The notes: a model not told the origin generated them from the sequence alone. Shown: positions 1 through 8,841, numbered from the stretch's first letter. The stretch is DNA of 64,000 nt from Maricaulis sp034670125 (GCF_034670125.1 NZ_JAXMOC010000001.1:620001-684000), one strand, 5' to 3'. Numbers and translations are program-made.

Positions 1-843
1 CAAGGCGGGCATCCAGCCGGCCAGCTTGGGCGGCAGCATGAAATCCATTTCGGCCGACACCATAAGGCAAGGCAGCGCGATGCGATGATCGACCCCGCCC
101 ATGCGCTGCCAGTTGGCGTCGAAATTCCGGTACAGATTAATGCCCGGGCCAAAGCCGGTCTTGCGATAGGCGTCGGCGTAGACGGCGCGGTCGTCCGGAC
201 CCACAACGATCCGCTTCTCTTTTCGACCTGTGAAGGCCTCGAACTGGGCCGGAATATGGGTGATTTCGGGGAAATAGTCGTCCAGCGTTCCGATGGTCGG
301 CGGGGCACCGAAAATGAAGGCGAAGAAGTCGTCCTCCCTGCCTTCAAAACAACCTTCCGCGCGGCCGGGTGCCTGGAATTGTAGGATGTAGTGGTTGTCA
401 CCGCCGATCTCGCGGAAGGCCTCGGTCGGCGGTTGGGCACCGCGTGGCAGGTGGGGGGTGTTCACGCCGATGACGCCGTCAATCCGGTCAGCCGCCAGCA
501 TGGCCGCGTGCCAGGTGATGATCCCGCCCCAGTCATGCCCCACCCAAACCGCCTTGGCGTGGCCCAGCGCGTCCAGCAAGCTGGTCAGATCGGCAATCAG
601 GGTGTCGATGTCATAGGCATCGGTGCCCTCAGGGCAGTCGGAGTTGCCGAAGCCGCGCAAATCAGGCGCGATTACCCGGTATCCGGCCCCGGCAAGGACA
701 TCGATCTGGTTCTTCCAGGAATAGGCCAGCTCCGGCCAGCCATGGACGAGAAGGAGTGGCTGCCCGGTCTCCGGGCCGGCGAGGTGAACCGAAAGTTCGA
801 TGCCATTGGTGGCGACACGAATCGGTGCCGGAAAATCGCTCAT
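1..843 (-). CDS. Epoxide hydrolase-like alpha/beta hydrolase (C-terminus off the left edge)
   Basis: Reading the reverse strand from ATG at 843 gives 281 open codons up to base 1, so the gene is cut by the window edge. The protein shows the alpha/beta hydrolase pattern of soluble epoxide hydrolases: the oxyanion motif HGWPE (residues 34-38), DLRGFG (61-66) and the nucleophile elbow GHDWGG with Asp104 as the expected nucleophile. A cap-domain region follows. There is no signal peptide, so it should be cytoplasmic. Members hydrolyse epoxides or haloalkanes by way of an aspartyl ester. The substrate cannot be told from sequence, and the acid and base residues near the C-terminus are mostly outside the window. 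It lies 100 bp upstream of rarD on the same strand. Confidence 0.9.
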   Translation of the reverse strand, partial: MSDFPAPIRVATNGIELSVHLAGPETGQPLLLVHGWPELAYSWKNQIDVLAGAGYRVIAPDLRGFGNSDCPEGTDAYDIDTLIADLTSLLDALGHAKAVWVGHDWGGIITWHAAMLAADRIDGVIGVNTPHLPRGAQPPTEAFREIGGDNHYILQFQAPGRAEGCFEGREDDFFAFIFGAPPTIGTLDDYFPEITHIPAQFEAFTGRKEKRIVVGPDDRAVYADAYRKTGFGPGINLYRNFDANWQRMGGVDHRIALPCLMVSAEMDFMLPPKLAGWMPAL

Positions 844-943
844 GTAAAACTCTCAGCCCCGGTCCCGAACTCACTTGGAGATCAATCGCTTGTTGCATGC
901 AAGCAAAGGGCAGTCGAGCGGTCCGGTCAAGGGTGGCCGCCCG

Positions 944-1846
944 CTACTTCGCCCCGGGTGTCAGCTTGCGTTCGCGGCGCAATTGGCTCCAGGCAAAACA
1001 GGCAACCCCAGACCAAATCAAGGCGAAGGTGATCAGGTGACCGGTTTCAAAGGTTTCACCGGTCAGGATGCCGATCATGAACTGGATCGTGGGCGCCATG
1101 AATTGCAACAACCCCATCGTTGAAAGCCGAAGCCCGCGGACACCGATCGTGTAGAGCAGCAGCGGCACGACCGTGACCAGCCCGGCCGCCATGAGCAGTC
1201 CCGCCTGGATCGGGCTTTCCGTGAAATGTCCCGCGCCGGTGGCTTGCAGCCATGCGAGTCCGACAATGGCGAAAGGAAAGATGAACAGGGTCTCCCACAA
1301 CAAGCCTGCCCGACCGTCCACCGCCGCGACCTTTCGCAAATAGCCATAGGCTGTGAACGTGGTGGCCAGCATCAGCGACAGCCAGGGAACCTCGCCCACC
1401 GTGATGATCTGGTTGGCGACCCCGAGCGCTGCCAGGGCAATGGCGGCAATGCGCCAGGGACCCAAGGGTTCGCGCAGGATAATGACGCCGACTGCAACGC
1501 TCATGAGTGGATTGATGTAATAGCCCAGCGATGCTTGCAGGACGTGCCCGGAATTCACCGCGAATATGAAGCCCCACCAGTTCACCGAGATCAGCGCGGA
1601 TGTCGCCAGGAGGGTCAACAGGGTGCGCCGGTCCGACAGGACCCCAAGCGAGATTCGCAGTCGCCCCGACAGGGCAAGGGATCCCGCCAGCAATGGTACG
1701 GCCCAGACCACACGATGGAGAATGATTTCCACGGCTCCGGCGAAACCCAGGGTCTGGAAGAAGAGCGGCGAGATGCCCCAGATCAAATAGCCGGACAGGC
1801 CGGCTGCGAGGGCGCGCCGCATATCGGTCGAGGTTTCGGTGGACAT
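944..1846 (-). CDS. rarD: RarD-type EamA permease
   Basis: A 300-residue integral membrane protein of the drug/metabolite transporter superfamily. The N-terminal segment with GYLIWGISPLFF and the following HRVVWAVPLL region is characteristic of RarD, the EamA subgroup with about ten transmembrane helices. I chose ATG at 1846 because CAGGAGT lies just upstream; an in-frame start 15 codons earlier has no such site. The two EamA halves correspond roughly to residues 15-145 and 155-290. The name comes from chloramphenicol-sensitivity annotation in other bacteria, but the natural substrate is unknown. It is probably an exporter of a small metabolite. Confidence 0.9.
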   Translation of the reverse strand: MSTETSTDMRRALAAGLSGYLIWGISPLFFQTLGFAGAVEIILHRVVWAVPLLAGSLALSGRLRISLGVLSDRRTLLTLLATSALISVNWWGFIFAVNSGHVLQASLGYYINPLMSVAVGVIILREPLGPWRIAAIALAALGVANQIITVGEVPWLSLMLATTFTAYGYLRKVAAVDGRAGLLWETLFIFPFAIVGLAWLQATGAGHFTESPIQAGLLMAAGLVTVVPLLLYTIGVRGLRLSTMGLLQFMAPTIQFMIGILTGETFETGHLITFALIWSGVACFAWSQLRRERKLTPGAK

Positions 1847-1944
1847 GCGGACTCCTGAGGCGATGACGTGCATCGCACATAGGGAGACCACCTGTCGATG
1901 GCGACCCGATTGTTGCGCAAGGCCGCCTTGCTCTACCGGCTGGA

Positions 1945-2970
1945 TCAGGCTGACCGTGCCAGCAGCCCCTTGTTGAGCAGGCCCTCGGCGATCTGCACGG
2001 CGTTCAGGGCGGCACCCTTGCGCAGATTGTCAGACACGATCCACAACGCGAGGCCGTTGTCGACGGTCGGATCCTCGCGGACGCGGGACACGAATGTGGC
2101 GAACTCGCCCACGCATTCGACCGGGGTGATGTATCCCTCGTCTTCACGCTTGTCGATGACCATCAGGCCCGGGCTTTCGCGCAGCAGGTCGCGGGCCTCG
2201 CCGGACGACATGGGGGCGTCCAGCTCGAGATGGGCGGCAATCGAGTGACCGACAAAAACCGGAACGCGGGCGCAGGTTGCGAACAGTTTGATCCTGGTGT
2301 CGAGAATCTTCTTTGTCTCCACCATCATCTTCCACTCTTCCTTGGTGGAACCGTCTTCCATGAAGTCGTCGATGTGGGGGATCACGTTGAACGCGATCTG
2401 CTTGGTGAAGGTCTGAGGCTCAATCGGGTCGTTGACGTAGATACCCTTGGTCTGCGTCCACAGTTCATCCATCGCCGCCTGCCCGCCGCCGGACACCGAC
2501 TGGTAAGTTGCACAATTGACGCGCTTGATCCCGACGCGGTCATGGATCGGTTTGAGGGCGACCACGAGCTGGATCGTCGAACAATTCGGATTGGCAATGA
2601 TCCGTTTCTTGCCGACGCCATCTAGCGCATCGAGATTGACCTCGGGAACGACCAGCGGAACGTCCGGGTCCATCCGCCAGGCCGACGAATTGTCGACTAC
2701 GATGGCGCCCGCCTTGGTGATTTTCGGCGCCCACTCGCGGGACACATCGCCGCCTGCCGACATCAACACCAGATCGACGCTGGAAAAATCGAATGTTTCG
2801 GCGTTCTTGCAGCGGAGCGTCCTGTCGCCGTAGGACAGCTCGACGCCCATCGATTTCCGGCTCGCCAGCGCATGCACTTCATCGGCGGGGAACAGGCGCT
2901 CCGCCAAAATCGTGAGCATCTCTTTGCCCACCGCACCCGTTGCACCGAAGACTGCGATCTTAACGCCCAT
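1945..2970 (-). CDS. asd: Aspartate-semialdehyde dehydrogenase
   Basis: 341 residues, normal family length. It catalyses NADPH-dependent reduction of aspartyl phosphate to aspartate semialdehyde, the branch point to lysine/diaminopimelate, threonine and methionine. The N-terminal Rossmann motif FGATGAVGKE (residues 8-17) binds NADP. The catalytic cysteine is Cys130 in IANPNCSTIQ, the substrate-binding GGG lies in the YQSVSGGGQ segment, and the acid/base histidine is in the FVGHSIAAH segment. It stands alone on the reverse strand with about 260 bp of leader upstream. No frameshift or missing residue is seen. Confidence 0.97.
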   Translation of the reverse strand: MGVKIAVFGATGAVGKEMLTILAERLFPADEVHALASRKSMGVELSYGDRTLRCKNAETFDFSSVDLVLMSAGGDVSREWAPKITKAGAIVVDNSSAWRMDPDVPLVVPEVNLDALDGVGKKRIIANPNCSTIQLVVALKPIHDRVGIKRVNCATYQSVSGGGQAAMDELWTQTKGIYVNDPIEPQTFTKQIAFNVIPHIDDFMEDGSTKEEWKMMVETKKILDTRIKLFATCARVPVFVGHSIAAHLELDAPMSSGEARDLLRESPGLMVIDKREDEGYITPVECVGEFATFVSRVREDPTVDNGLALWIVSDNLRKGAALNAVQIAEGLLNKGLLARSA

Positions 2971-3228
2971 TACTCTCGACCTTTCAGTTTGCCCATTGAT
3001 GGATCCGTGCCGACGAAAGAGGCATTAAACCCGGGGCCGCGCCGTGGCTAGGGAGGATGTCATGGATAGGCGCGCTGATTGGCATTGAATTGTCCCGGAA
3101 CAGGTATCTGTGCCAATTTTTGGCTCAAGGGTCGTACAGGGACCGCCTCGTTGGAGAAATTGTGCGGCTTGAACGATTTGCCCTGTCTGTCAGCAATCAT
3201 GCGATCCGGAATGGTCCCAACGGTCCGG

Positions 3229-3522
3229 TCAAAGCCGCCGCCAGATCCGCCATGCCACAAGCCCAACCAATAGCAAGACGATGATCTCGAGCGCATTCAC
3301 GCCCAGGAAAACGGGCGTGATCAATCTCTGCATCAAGCCCCACGGTCCGTCATAGATCGTTTCGCCCTGGCGCCAGAAGCCGACATAGACCGCAGCGGCG
3401 ACCAGCAGGGCGACGCCAAAGAAGGCCAGCCGGATCATGGCCGCCGGGTCGAAGGACCGGCCCGATTCGGCTTGTTTTCGACGATTGCGTCGCGAGCGTT
3501 CAAGAAAGCCGCGCCTTGTCAT
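3229..3522 (-). CDS. Small two-helix membrane protein, unknown function
   Basis: 97 residues with an Arg/Lys-rich cytoplasmic start (about residues 1-28), a first hydrophobic helix around 31-48, a polar linker with WRQGE, and a second helix around 70-90 ending in WRIWRRL. The start ATG at 3522 has GGAG seven bases upstream, which supports a real gene. I do not recognise the family. The positive ends predict both termini in the cytoplasm. It lies between asd and the long leader of cspA and has no obvious partner. Confidence 0.65.
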   Translation of the reverse strand: MTRRGFLERSRRNRRKQAESGRSFDPAAMIRLAFFGVALLVAAAVYVGFWRQGETIYDGPWGLMQRLITPVFLGVNALEIIVLLLVGLVAWRIWRRL

Positions 3523-3890
3523 GTTTGATCTCCGGTCAGAGCGTGTGTGACAGGCCGGGCAAGACTGCCGCCAAGGCCTTGGTTGTCTGTGCTCATGGCA
3601 ACTGCTTCATCCCCCGATTATGGCGCCTCACGCACGCGGTGCCATAGGAGTTTCATTTGCCTTGCACGCGATTTCGTGCGCATAACGGCTTGGACGGGCG
3701 GCCGAACTGGCCGGACGGAATACTGATCGCCTACCCGGTGCCCAAGCCATGATTATCATGGCGGAAAGTGACCGGGCCCATAGACTTCAGCCTTCCCCGA
3801 CTTTCTACGTCCGTAATATCGGTGTCAGGACGCTGGCACTGCACTTATTTTATGCCCGGACGCGGGGCATGCATACCGGGAAGGTTCCCA
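3523..3890. other. Gene-free stretch between the small membrane protein and cspA
   Basis: 368 bases without a convincing gene. It must hold the promoter of the reverse-strand gene ending at 3229 and the promoter and 5' leader of cspA. I see a short inverted repeat GCACG/CGTGC at about 3663-3678, but no terminator, tRNA or repeat array. In-frame codons do extend upstream of cspA, but they give a non-conserved-looking extension and lack a ribosome site. Confidence 0.5.
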
Positions 3891-4103
3891 ATGTCTACAG
3901 GTGTCGTTAAATTCTTCAACCAGAGCAAGGGCTTTGGCTTTATCACTCCAGATGAGGGCGGCGATGACGTCTTCGTCCACATCTCCGCCGTCCAGGCTTC
4001 CGGCCTGCCGGGTCTGAGCGATGGCCAGAAAGTCTCCTTCGAAACCGAGCCGGATCGTCGCGGCAAGGGCCCGAAGGCGGTTGATCTGCAGCTCGCCGAC
4101 TAA
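3891..4103 (+). CDS. CspA-family cold-shock domain protein
   Basis: 70 residues, the standard size of a single cold-shock domain. The RNA-binding motifs are present: RNP1 as KGFGFI (residues 13-18) and RNP2 as VFVHIS (27-32). The start at 3891 begins the conserved MSTGVVKFFN strand, with AAGG nine bases upstream. Such proteins bind single-stranded RNA and DNA and act as RNA chaperones in cold or stationary phase. The gene is monocistronic, with a strong intrinsic terminator 28 bases after its stop. Whether it is cold-inducible cannot be told from sequence. Confidence 0.95.
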   Translation: MSTGVVKFFNQSKGFGFITPDEGGDDVFVHISAVQASGLPGLSDGQKVSFETEPDRRGKGPKAVDLQLAD

Positions 4104-4130
4104 GGCAGACCGGGATCGCAAGATCTGGAG

Positions 4131-4165
4131 AACGGCGCAGGGCATTCGCTCCGCGCCGTTTTTCT
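4131..4165 (+). terminator. Intrinsic terminator of the cold-shock gene
   Basis: An eight-base-pair perfect stem AACGGCGC (4131-4138) with GCGCCGTT (4153-4160), a 14-base loop and a U-rich tail. It lies 28 bases after the cspA stop codon. Confidence 0.9.
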
Positions 4166-4204
4166 TTGTCCGGATTGGCGTGCCCCGGGGGTCTGTCGTC
4201 GGGT

Positions 4205-5200
4205 CTAGCCGTCCTCAAGTTCTGACCGGACACGGGCGGCGGTCGCAGGAAAGTCGGTAAACACGCCGTCGACGCCCAGGGCGAAAATGCGGCGCAACTC
4301 GGTCTCGATATCCACGCTGTCGGTCAGCGGTACATCATCGCGAAATGTCCACGGGTGGACGACCAGGCCGAGCGCGTGAGCGGCGGCGACAAAGCCGGTG
4401 TCCAGTCCGTCCTCGGTGATGACAAGGGATTTGGCCGGCCCGACTCCGTCCGCAAACGCGGCGGCATCACGCAGTGAAACCGTCGGCGTCAGTGGATCGG
4501 CCTCCGGATCAAGTTCCATCATCGGGAATACCAGCATCAAGAGGGGTGTTTCGACCTCGTTGTTGAGACGGGCCAGGAAGTCTGGCTCGAAACACTGGAT
4601 CGCGGTGGTGGCGTCGGCCGTGTCGAGGCCACGCTCCCGCAGGACCCGGACCAGCTCAGGCAACGGGTCCAGCCCGATCGCGGCGAAATGCCCGGGAGCC
4701 TTTATTTCCGCTTCCGTCCGGGCGCCGTGCTCAGCTGCCAGGTCGAGCACGTCTTCAAAGGTCGGCACCCGATAGCGGTCATTGTGTGATTGATCACGCT
4801 GGGGCCAGGGTTGCCGGGCCCGGAGCGTGCGGATTTCGGCGAGCGTGAAGTCTTCGACCCACCAATCGGTTCGTTCGCCCTGAGTCCGACGCCGGTCAGC
4901 GAATTCCGGATGGTCGGCAATATCGGTTGTGGTCGACAGGTAATGGTCGTGCCGCACAACCAGGACGCCATCCGCGGTCATGACAAGATCGGGCTCGATG
5001 ACATCGGCCCCTTGCTCAAGGGCAAGGGTGTAGCCCTCGATGGTGTGCTCGGGGCGGTCCCCACTGGCGCCGCGGTGGGCGATCACGAGTGGCGCGTCAC
5101 CGTCAAGCGTGTTCCAGACATGGGGCGGGGCTGACTCGTCGACCGCGGAACAGGCCGCCAGCGCGACCAGAATGCCAACACTCATAAAGATTTGTCGCAA
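4205..5200 (-). CDS. Glycerophosphodiester phosphodiesterase, lipoprotein
   Basis: GDPD family TIM barrel that hydrolyses glycerophosphodiesters to glycerol-3-phosphate and an alcohol. The catalytic signatures are visible: IAHRGASG with the first His, PEHT, the metal-binding E-x-D pair in IEPDLV, and the second His in VRHDHYL. The N-terminus has a lipobox LVALAAC, so it is an exported lipoprotein acting in the periplasm. The open frame extends to GTG at 5230, but GGGAGAGG sits directly before a TTG at 5200, so I place the start there; ATG at 5185 is a third option. Length suits the GlpQ-type periplasmic enzymes. Confidence 0.9.
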   Translation of the reverse strand: MRQIFMSVGILVALAACSAVDESAPPHVWNTLDGDAPLVIAHRGASGDRPEHTIEGYTLALEQGADVIEPDLVMTADGVLVVRHDHYLSTTTDIADHPEFADRRRTQGERTDWWVEDFTLAEIRTLRARQPWPQRDQSHNDRYRVPTFEDVLDLAAEHGARTEAEIKAPGHFAAIGLDPLPELVRVLRERGLDTADATTAIQCFEPDFLARLNNEVETPLLMLVFPMMELDPEADPLTPTVSLRDAAAFADGVGPAKSLVITEDGLDTGFVAAAHALGLVVHPWTFRDDVPLTDSVDIETELRRIFALGVDGVFTDFPATAARVRSELEDG

Positions 5201-5262
5201 GACCCTCTCCCGTTTCCAGCGCAAGCACACTAGCCTGAGCCGCTAGCACGCGGGAGTGACAA

Positions 5263-5787
5263 ATGAGCGACAGGACCCGATTTGACGACCTGGCTGACGC
5301 CGCCGAGCGATATGGCGGTTGTTCGCTGGACAATTATGCGGTGATCCGGTCGGTCGCCGAGAATATATCGACTGGGTTCTGTCGCTTTCTCGGTGCCAAG
5401 GGCGAGGTGTGTGTCCATCTCGTGCCGCCGCAAGGCGCCTGGACGCCCCGACCTTACCGGTCAGGCGCATTCTCGGTGTCCGGCAAGGGTTTCCTGCCTT
5501 TGGGAGCGATCGCGTTCGGGTTGGCCGTGAAGGTCTCTCGTACAGGCGACTGGACACGGCTGGTGCTGACCTGTGCGAAAAAGGGCCAGCATGTCGAAAT
5601 GGCGATCGCCAACGGACCAGTTTTTGATCTGGACCTGCCACTCGGAGACGCGCCATTGCGGGGCGTCTATGAGCGCCTTCACACCCACTTGATCGCCTGG
5701 TTCAGTGATCAGGCCGACCTGTACGAGAATGGTGATTATGGCGGTCGGTCGATCGGTTTCGAGTTGATTCACGCCGAGCAGGAGTAG
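5263..5787 (+). CDS. Conserved-looking hypothetical protein, 174 residues
   Basis: A soluble protein without signal peptide or membrane helix. ATG at 5263 has GGGAG six bases upstream. I recognise no domain. The composition is normal, with alternating strand-like segments in the middle (for example GEVCVHLVPP and WTRLVLTCAKKG) and an acidic C-terminus. It starts 62 bases from the divergent phosphodiesterase gene and ends eight bases from the convergent PilZ gene, which leaves no room for anything else. Confidence 0.7.
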   Translation: MSDRTRFDDLADAAERYGGCSLDNYAVIRSVAENISTGFCRFLGAKGEVCVHLVPPQGAWTPRPYRSGAFSVSGKGFLPLGAIAFGLAVKVSRTGDWTRLVLTCAKKGQHVEMAIANGPVFDLDLPLGDAPLRGVYERLHTHLIAWFSDQADLYENGDYGGRSIGFELIHAEQE

Positions 5788-5794
5788 GCCGTGC

Positions 5795-6358
5795 CTACAT
5801 GTGATCCTGCAACAGGAAGCGGACCGCAAACTGGCCACCCCTTGATTTGATGACGGTGCACGGCATGTCGCCGATTTCGACGGATTCACCATCGAGCGGT
5901 GCACGGTCGGCCTCGAAGCAGGCGCCGTCCACCGACATGCGAACCAGCCTGGCCGCCAGTGTCGAGCCGTCCCCGCACCGGACCACCGCCTCTGGTTCAG
6001 TCGAGGGCGTGCCGTCCACGATTGCCAGCCGGGCCCGGCCGCTCCGCAACGCCAGCGTCTTGGCCAGTTCGCGGGGCTGGCTGCGACCGATAAACTGGAT
6101 CGCGAACTGACCATCGCGTGACCAAACGGTATTGCCCTGGAATGTGCCGAGCGCCGGGACATTGAGTGAAACCTGGGTTCCGGTCTCGGGGGGGTGCGAG
6201 GCGGCGGCCCGGATCCCGCCCGGTGCGATATCAAGGATGAAACAGGCCGTCGCCGAGGCTGATCGGGCTCCGAATGTTCCGGGTAGCCGCATCGCGACCC
6301 GGTTGGTTGAACGTCGCTCTTGGGTGGAGGCGTTTTGGTCAAGCGCGCTTTCCGCCAT
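5795..6358 (-). CDS. Tandem PilZ-domain protein
   Basis: 187 residues that read as two PilZ-like beta barrels. The first (about residues 13-95) has RRSTNR giving the RxxxR motif of cyclic-di-GMP binding, followed by DIAPGGIRA, matching the D/N-x-S/A-x-x-G motif. The second (about 100-183) has RMSVDGACFEA but lacks a clear RxxxR, so it is probably a structural or degenerate copy. PilZ proteins bind c-di-GMP and act on motility, adhesion or exopolysaccharide targets. No signal peptide is present. The partner is not evident from neighbours. The first domain is likely competent for ligand; this is inferred from motif only. Confidence 0.85.
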   Translation of the reverse strand: MAESALDQNASTQERRSTNRVAMRLPGTFGARSASATACFILDIAPGGIRAAASHPPETGTQVSLNVPALGTFQGNTVWSRDGQFAIQFIGRSQPRELAKTLALRSGRARLAIVDGTPSTEPEAVVRCGDGSTLAARLVRMSVDGACFEADRAPLDGESVEIGDMPCTVIKSRGGQFAVRFLLQDHM

Positions 6359-6479
6359 TGGGGTATCCGATCCTGCTGACAGTGTTGTGCCCGTATCAAC
6401 TGTCCGCCGGAATGGTTACCCGAAGCTGACGAGGTCGGATGTGGCCGTGAATAAAATATGAGCGCACGTTCTGGTTGAC

Positions 6480-6737
6480 CTAGGGGGTCGGTATCGCGGG
6501 AAAGCCGAGCCCGGTCGAGGCAAGCTGACCGAGTGCACCGACGCCCAGGGCGCTACCGCCTCCAACCAAGCCGCCGACTGCAAGCGTGGCCAACTTCCGG
6601 CGTACGATGAATGCAACCACCCACCGCGAAGCCGCCAAGAATTTGGGCGGACCGAGGAGTGCGAGCGGGCCGGCGATACCGACCGCCGTCAGAAAGGATA
6701 TGATGGCCAATTGGGCCTCGTGCGGATATGCGTCCAT
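6480..6737 (-). CDS. Small membrane protein, Gly-rich second helix
   Basis: 85 residues from ATG at 6737, which has GGGAGG six bases upstream; an in-frame ATG six codons earlier lacks a ribosome site. Two hydrophobic segments are visible at roughly residues 10-30 and 48-78, joined by a basic VRRK loop. The second helix is rich in Gly and Ala (GGLVGGGSALG), suggesting close helix packing. I do not recognise the family. It is divergent from the antiporter gene, with a 65-base shared upstream region. Confidence 0.6.
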   Translation of the reverse strand: MDAYPHEAQLAIISFLTAVGIAGPLALLGPPKFLAASRWVVAFIVRRKLATLAVGGLVGGGSALGVGALGQLASTGLGFPAIPTP

Positions 6738-6802
6738 TGGAGCCTCCCAGGGCATGTCGCCTGCGGGGCGACGAGCGGAACGAAACGCGCTAACACCACG
6801 CC

Positions 6803-8674
6803 ATGATAGAGACCGGACCTGACCTCACCCTGACCATTGCACTCATTGCCGGTTCAGGTGTCGCTGCCCAATGGCTCGCCTGGCGCCTGCGTTGGCCGTC
6901 CATCGTTCTCATGATGGGCGCAGGCTTGATCCTCGGTCCGATTTGGGCCGTCGTGGCGGGGGCACCCCTTGTTCACCCGACGGCGGCATTCGGGGATTAT
7001 CTTCGGCCGATGATCGCCCTGGCAGTGGCCGTGATCCTGTTTGAGGGTGGCATCACCCTGAATTTCCGCGAACTCCGTGACGCTTCCGGACCGGTCCGAC
7101 GCATGGTCCTGCTCGGCTTTCCGCTTGGCTGGGCCGGCGCGGTACTCGCCCTGCATTATGTGGCCGGCCTGGCGTGGGATCTGTCCGCCATGATCGGCGC
7201 CTTGCTGACGACCACCGGGCCCACCGTCGTCCTGCCGCTGCTGCGGCAGGCAAAACTGCCATCCCGCATCGCCTCGGTCCTCAAGTGGGAAGGCATCGTC
7301 AACGACCCGATCGGGGCGCTCTCGGCGGTTCTGGTCTTCGAGGCGATCCGGCAGACCGCGCTTGGCCAGGACTGGGTCCAGGCCGGTATGGCCCTGGCGC
7401 TCGGGGCCTTGATTGGTGGCGTGCTCGGCTTCGCATTCGGTGCCGGCCTGTCACGGGCCTTCCGGCGTGGCTGGGTTCCCGAACCCATGAAGGCGCCACT
7501 GGTGCTGGCAGCGGTTCTGGTCTGTTTTTCGGTTGCCGATGCCCTCGCAAATGAAACGGGTCTGGTTGCCGTTACCCTGTTCGGCCTCGTGGTCGCCAAT
7601 TCACGCTTGGCTTCAATCGAGGAAATGCGCCGGTTCAAGGAGGGGATTGCATCGATCCTGGTGGCCAGCGTCTTTGTCGTCCTCGCAGCAGACCTGGCAC
7701 CGTCTGACCTGCTCGCCCTCAATGGCTGGCATCTGGCCTTTGTCGCGGTCTTTATCCTGCTGGTCAGGCCCGTCACAGTGGCCTTGGCGACCTGGGGCTC
7801 CGGGCTGGATCTGAAGGAAACCGTCTTTGTCGGGATTGTCGGTCCGCGCGGCGTTGTGGCGGCAGCCGCCGCCGGGCACCTGGCGGCCAGCCTGATCGAG
7901 GTTGGCCGGGATGATGCCGCGATCCTCGCGCCGCTCGTGTTCGCCACCATCTTCATCAGCGTGTTTGGCTGCGGTTTTGCGGTTGCGCCGCTGGCCCGAC
8001 TGCTGGGGCTGTCACAGACCGGGCCGGAGCGGTTGCTCATTGTTGGCGCAAATCCGTGGAGCCTCGGTTTCGCCGATGCCCTCAAGAAGGCAGAGATACC
8101 CGTCACAATTGCCGATACCAGTTGGCGGCGACTTCGCGCGGCACGTCTGGCAGGCCATGAAATCCACTACGGTGAAGTGTTGTCCGAGGCCGCCGACTGG
8201 CAACTCGAGATCGCTCGATTTTCGGCATTGCTCGCGGCCTCGCCGAACGATGCCTACAACGCGCTGGTCTGTATCGGATATGGCCCGGAGCTCGGGCGCA
8301 GCCGGGTATTCCAGCTGTCAGGTTTTGACGGTCCCGCCGATGCTGAAAAGGTCGAGGATGATCCGCGCGCGATTGCCTACACGGCGCGTGGCCGAACCCT
8401 GATCCGGCGTGGCCGCGGTTATGATGGTCTGGCCCGGGATTGGTGGCAGGGCTGGCGATTCCGGAATACCAAGCTCTCTGACACTTATGATCTCGTGACC
8501 TATCTTGAAGAAGCCGGGGACGCTCCGGATCTTGTCATGGCCCGCCTGCCCAATGGCACATTCCACCTGTTGGGTGCCGGCCGTGAACCGCCCGCTCAGC
8601 CCGGGACAGTCCTGATCCGCTTTGCGCCGCCGGGAACGGCCCGCTTGAATCCGGATATTGATCAGTCGTCGTAA
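6803..8674 (+). CDS. CPA1-type cation:proton antiporter with RCK-like C-terminus
   Basis: 623 residues. The first ~400 form a multi-helix monovalent cation/proton antiporter domain, with the acidic ion-site region WEGIVNDPIGA around residues 155-165 and the preceding TTTGPTVVLP. From about residue 410 a Rossmann-like RCK/TrkA-N-type domain begins with ERLLIVGANPWS, lacking the full GxGxxG dinucleotide motif. It likely exchanges Na+ or K+ for protons at the inner membrane, with the soluble domain as a sensor. The exact ion is not readable. Start ATG at 6803. The end overlaps the convergent small lipoprotein gene by 13 bases. Confidence 0.9.
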   Translation: MIETGPDLTLTIALIAGSGVAAQWLAWRLRWPSIVLMMGAGLILGPIWAVVAGAPLVHPTAAFGDYLRPMIALAVAVILFEGGITLNFRELRDASGPVRRMVLLGFPLGWAGAVLALHYVAGLAWDLSAMIGALLTTTGPTVVLPLLRQAKLPSRIASVLKWEGIVNDPIGALSAVLVFEAIRQTALGQDWVQAGMALALGALIGGVLGFAFGAGLSRAFRRGWVPEPMKAPLVLAAVLVCFSVADALANETGLVAVTLFGLVVANSRLASIEEMRRFKEGIASILVASVFVVLAADLAPSDLLALNGWHLAFVAVFILLVRPVTVALATWGSGLDLKETVFVGIVGPRGVVAAAAAGHLAASLIEVGRDDAAILAPLVFATIFISVFGCGFAVAPLARLLGLSQTGPERLLIVGANPWSLGFADALKKAEIPVTIADTSWRRLRAARLAGHEIHYGEVLSEAADWQLEIARFSALLAASPNDAYNALVCIGYGPELGRSRVFQLSGFDGPADAEKVEDDPRAIAYTARGRTLIRRGRGYDGLARDWWQGWRFRNTKLSDTYDLVTYLEEAGDAPDLVMARLPNGTFHLLGAGREPPAQPGTVLIRFAPPGTARLNPDIDQSS

Positions 8675-8841
8675 GGCTGGGCGCCGCCCGGAGGGGCCGC
8701 TCCGCAATAGGGCCAGTTGTCAGCATTGGGGTCGCCATGCGGACAAACGGAGTCGGTGCCTTCATAGATCGCGATACAGCCTGAAAGACTGGCCGCGCCC
8801 AGAAGCACAGCAAGGACTAGAAGTGAACGCTTGACTGACAT
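8662..8841 (-). CDS. Small lipoprotein, 59 residues
   Basis: A short gene on the reverse strand, from ATG at 8841 to TGA at 8664-8662. It begins MSVKRSLLVL, a basic start plus hydrophobic helix, followed by lipobox LSGC with Cys22 as the lipidation site. The mature part of 38 residues contains two further cysteines (Cys33 and Cys46), Pro and Gly, and an acidic end, so a disulfide in the periplasm is plausible. No known family. It overlaps the end of the antiporter gene tail to tail by 13 bases. Confidence 0.75.
   Translation of the reverse strand: MSVKRSLLVLAVLLGAASLSGCIAIYEGTDSVCPHGDPNADNWPYCGAAPPGGAQPYDD

Noticed and set aside
391..1032. Forward open frames at the left edge
   Set aside because: They are antisense to the partial epoxide-hydrolase-like gene, whose HGWPE and GHDWGG motifs are unmistakable.
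3060..3296. A 78-codon reverse frame between asd and the small membrane protein
   Set aside because: It lacks a ribosome site, overlaps the end of the better supported 97-residue gene, and has no hydrophobic or domain pattern.
3523..3890. A possible tRNA or small RNA in the region before cspA
   Set aside because: I looked for a cloverleaf and for a strong promoter-terminator pair and found only a weak short inverted repeat.
5461..6399. A 312-codon reverse frame covering the PilZ gene and its neighbour
   Set aside because: It overlaps two supported genes in other frames and has Arg/Ser/Pro-rich composition typical of GC-rich shadows.
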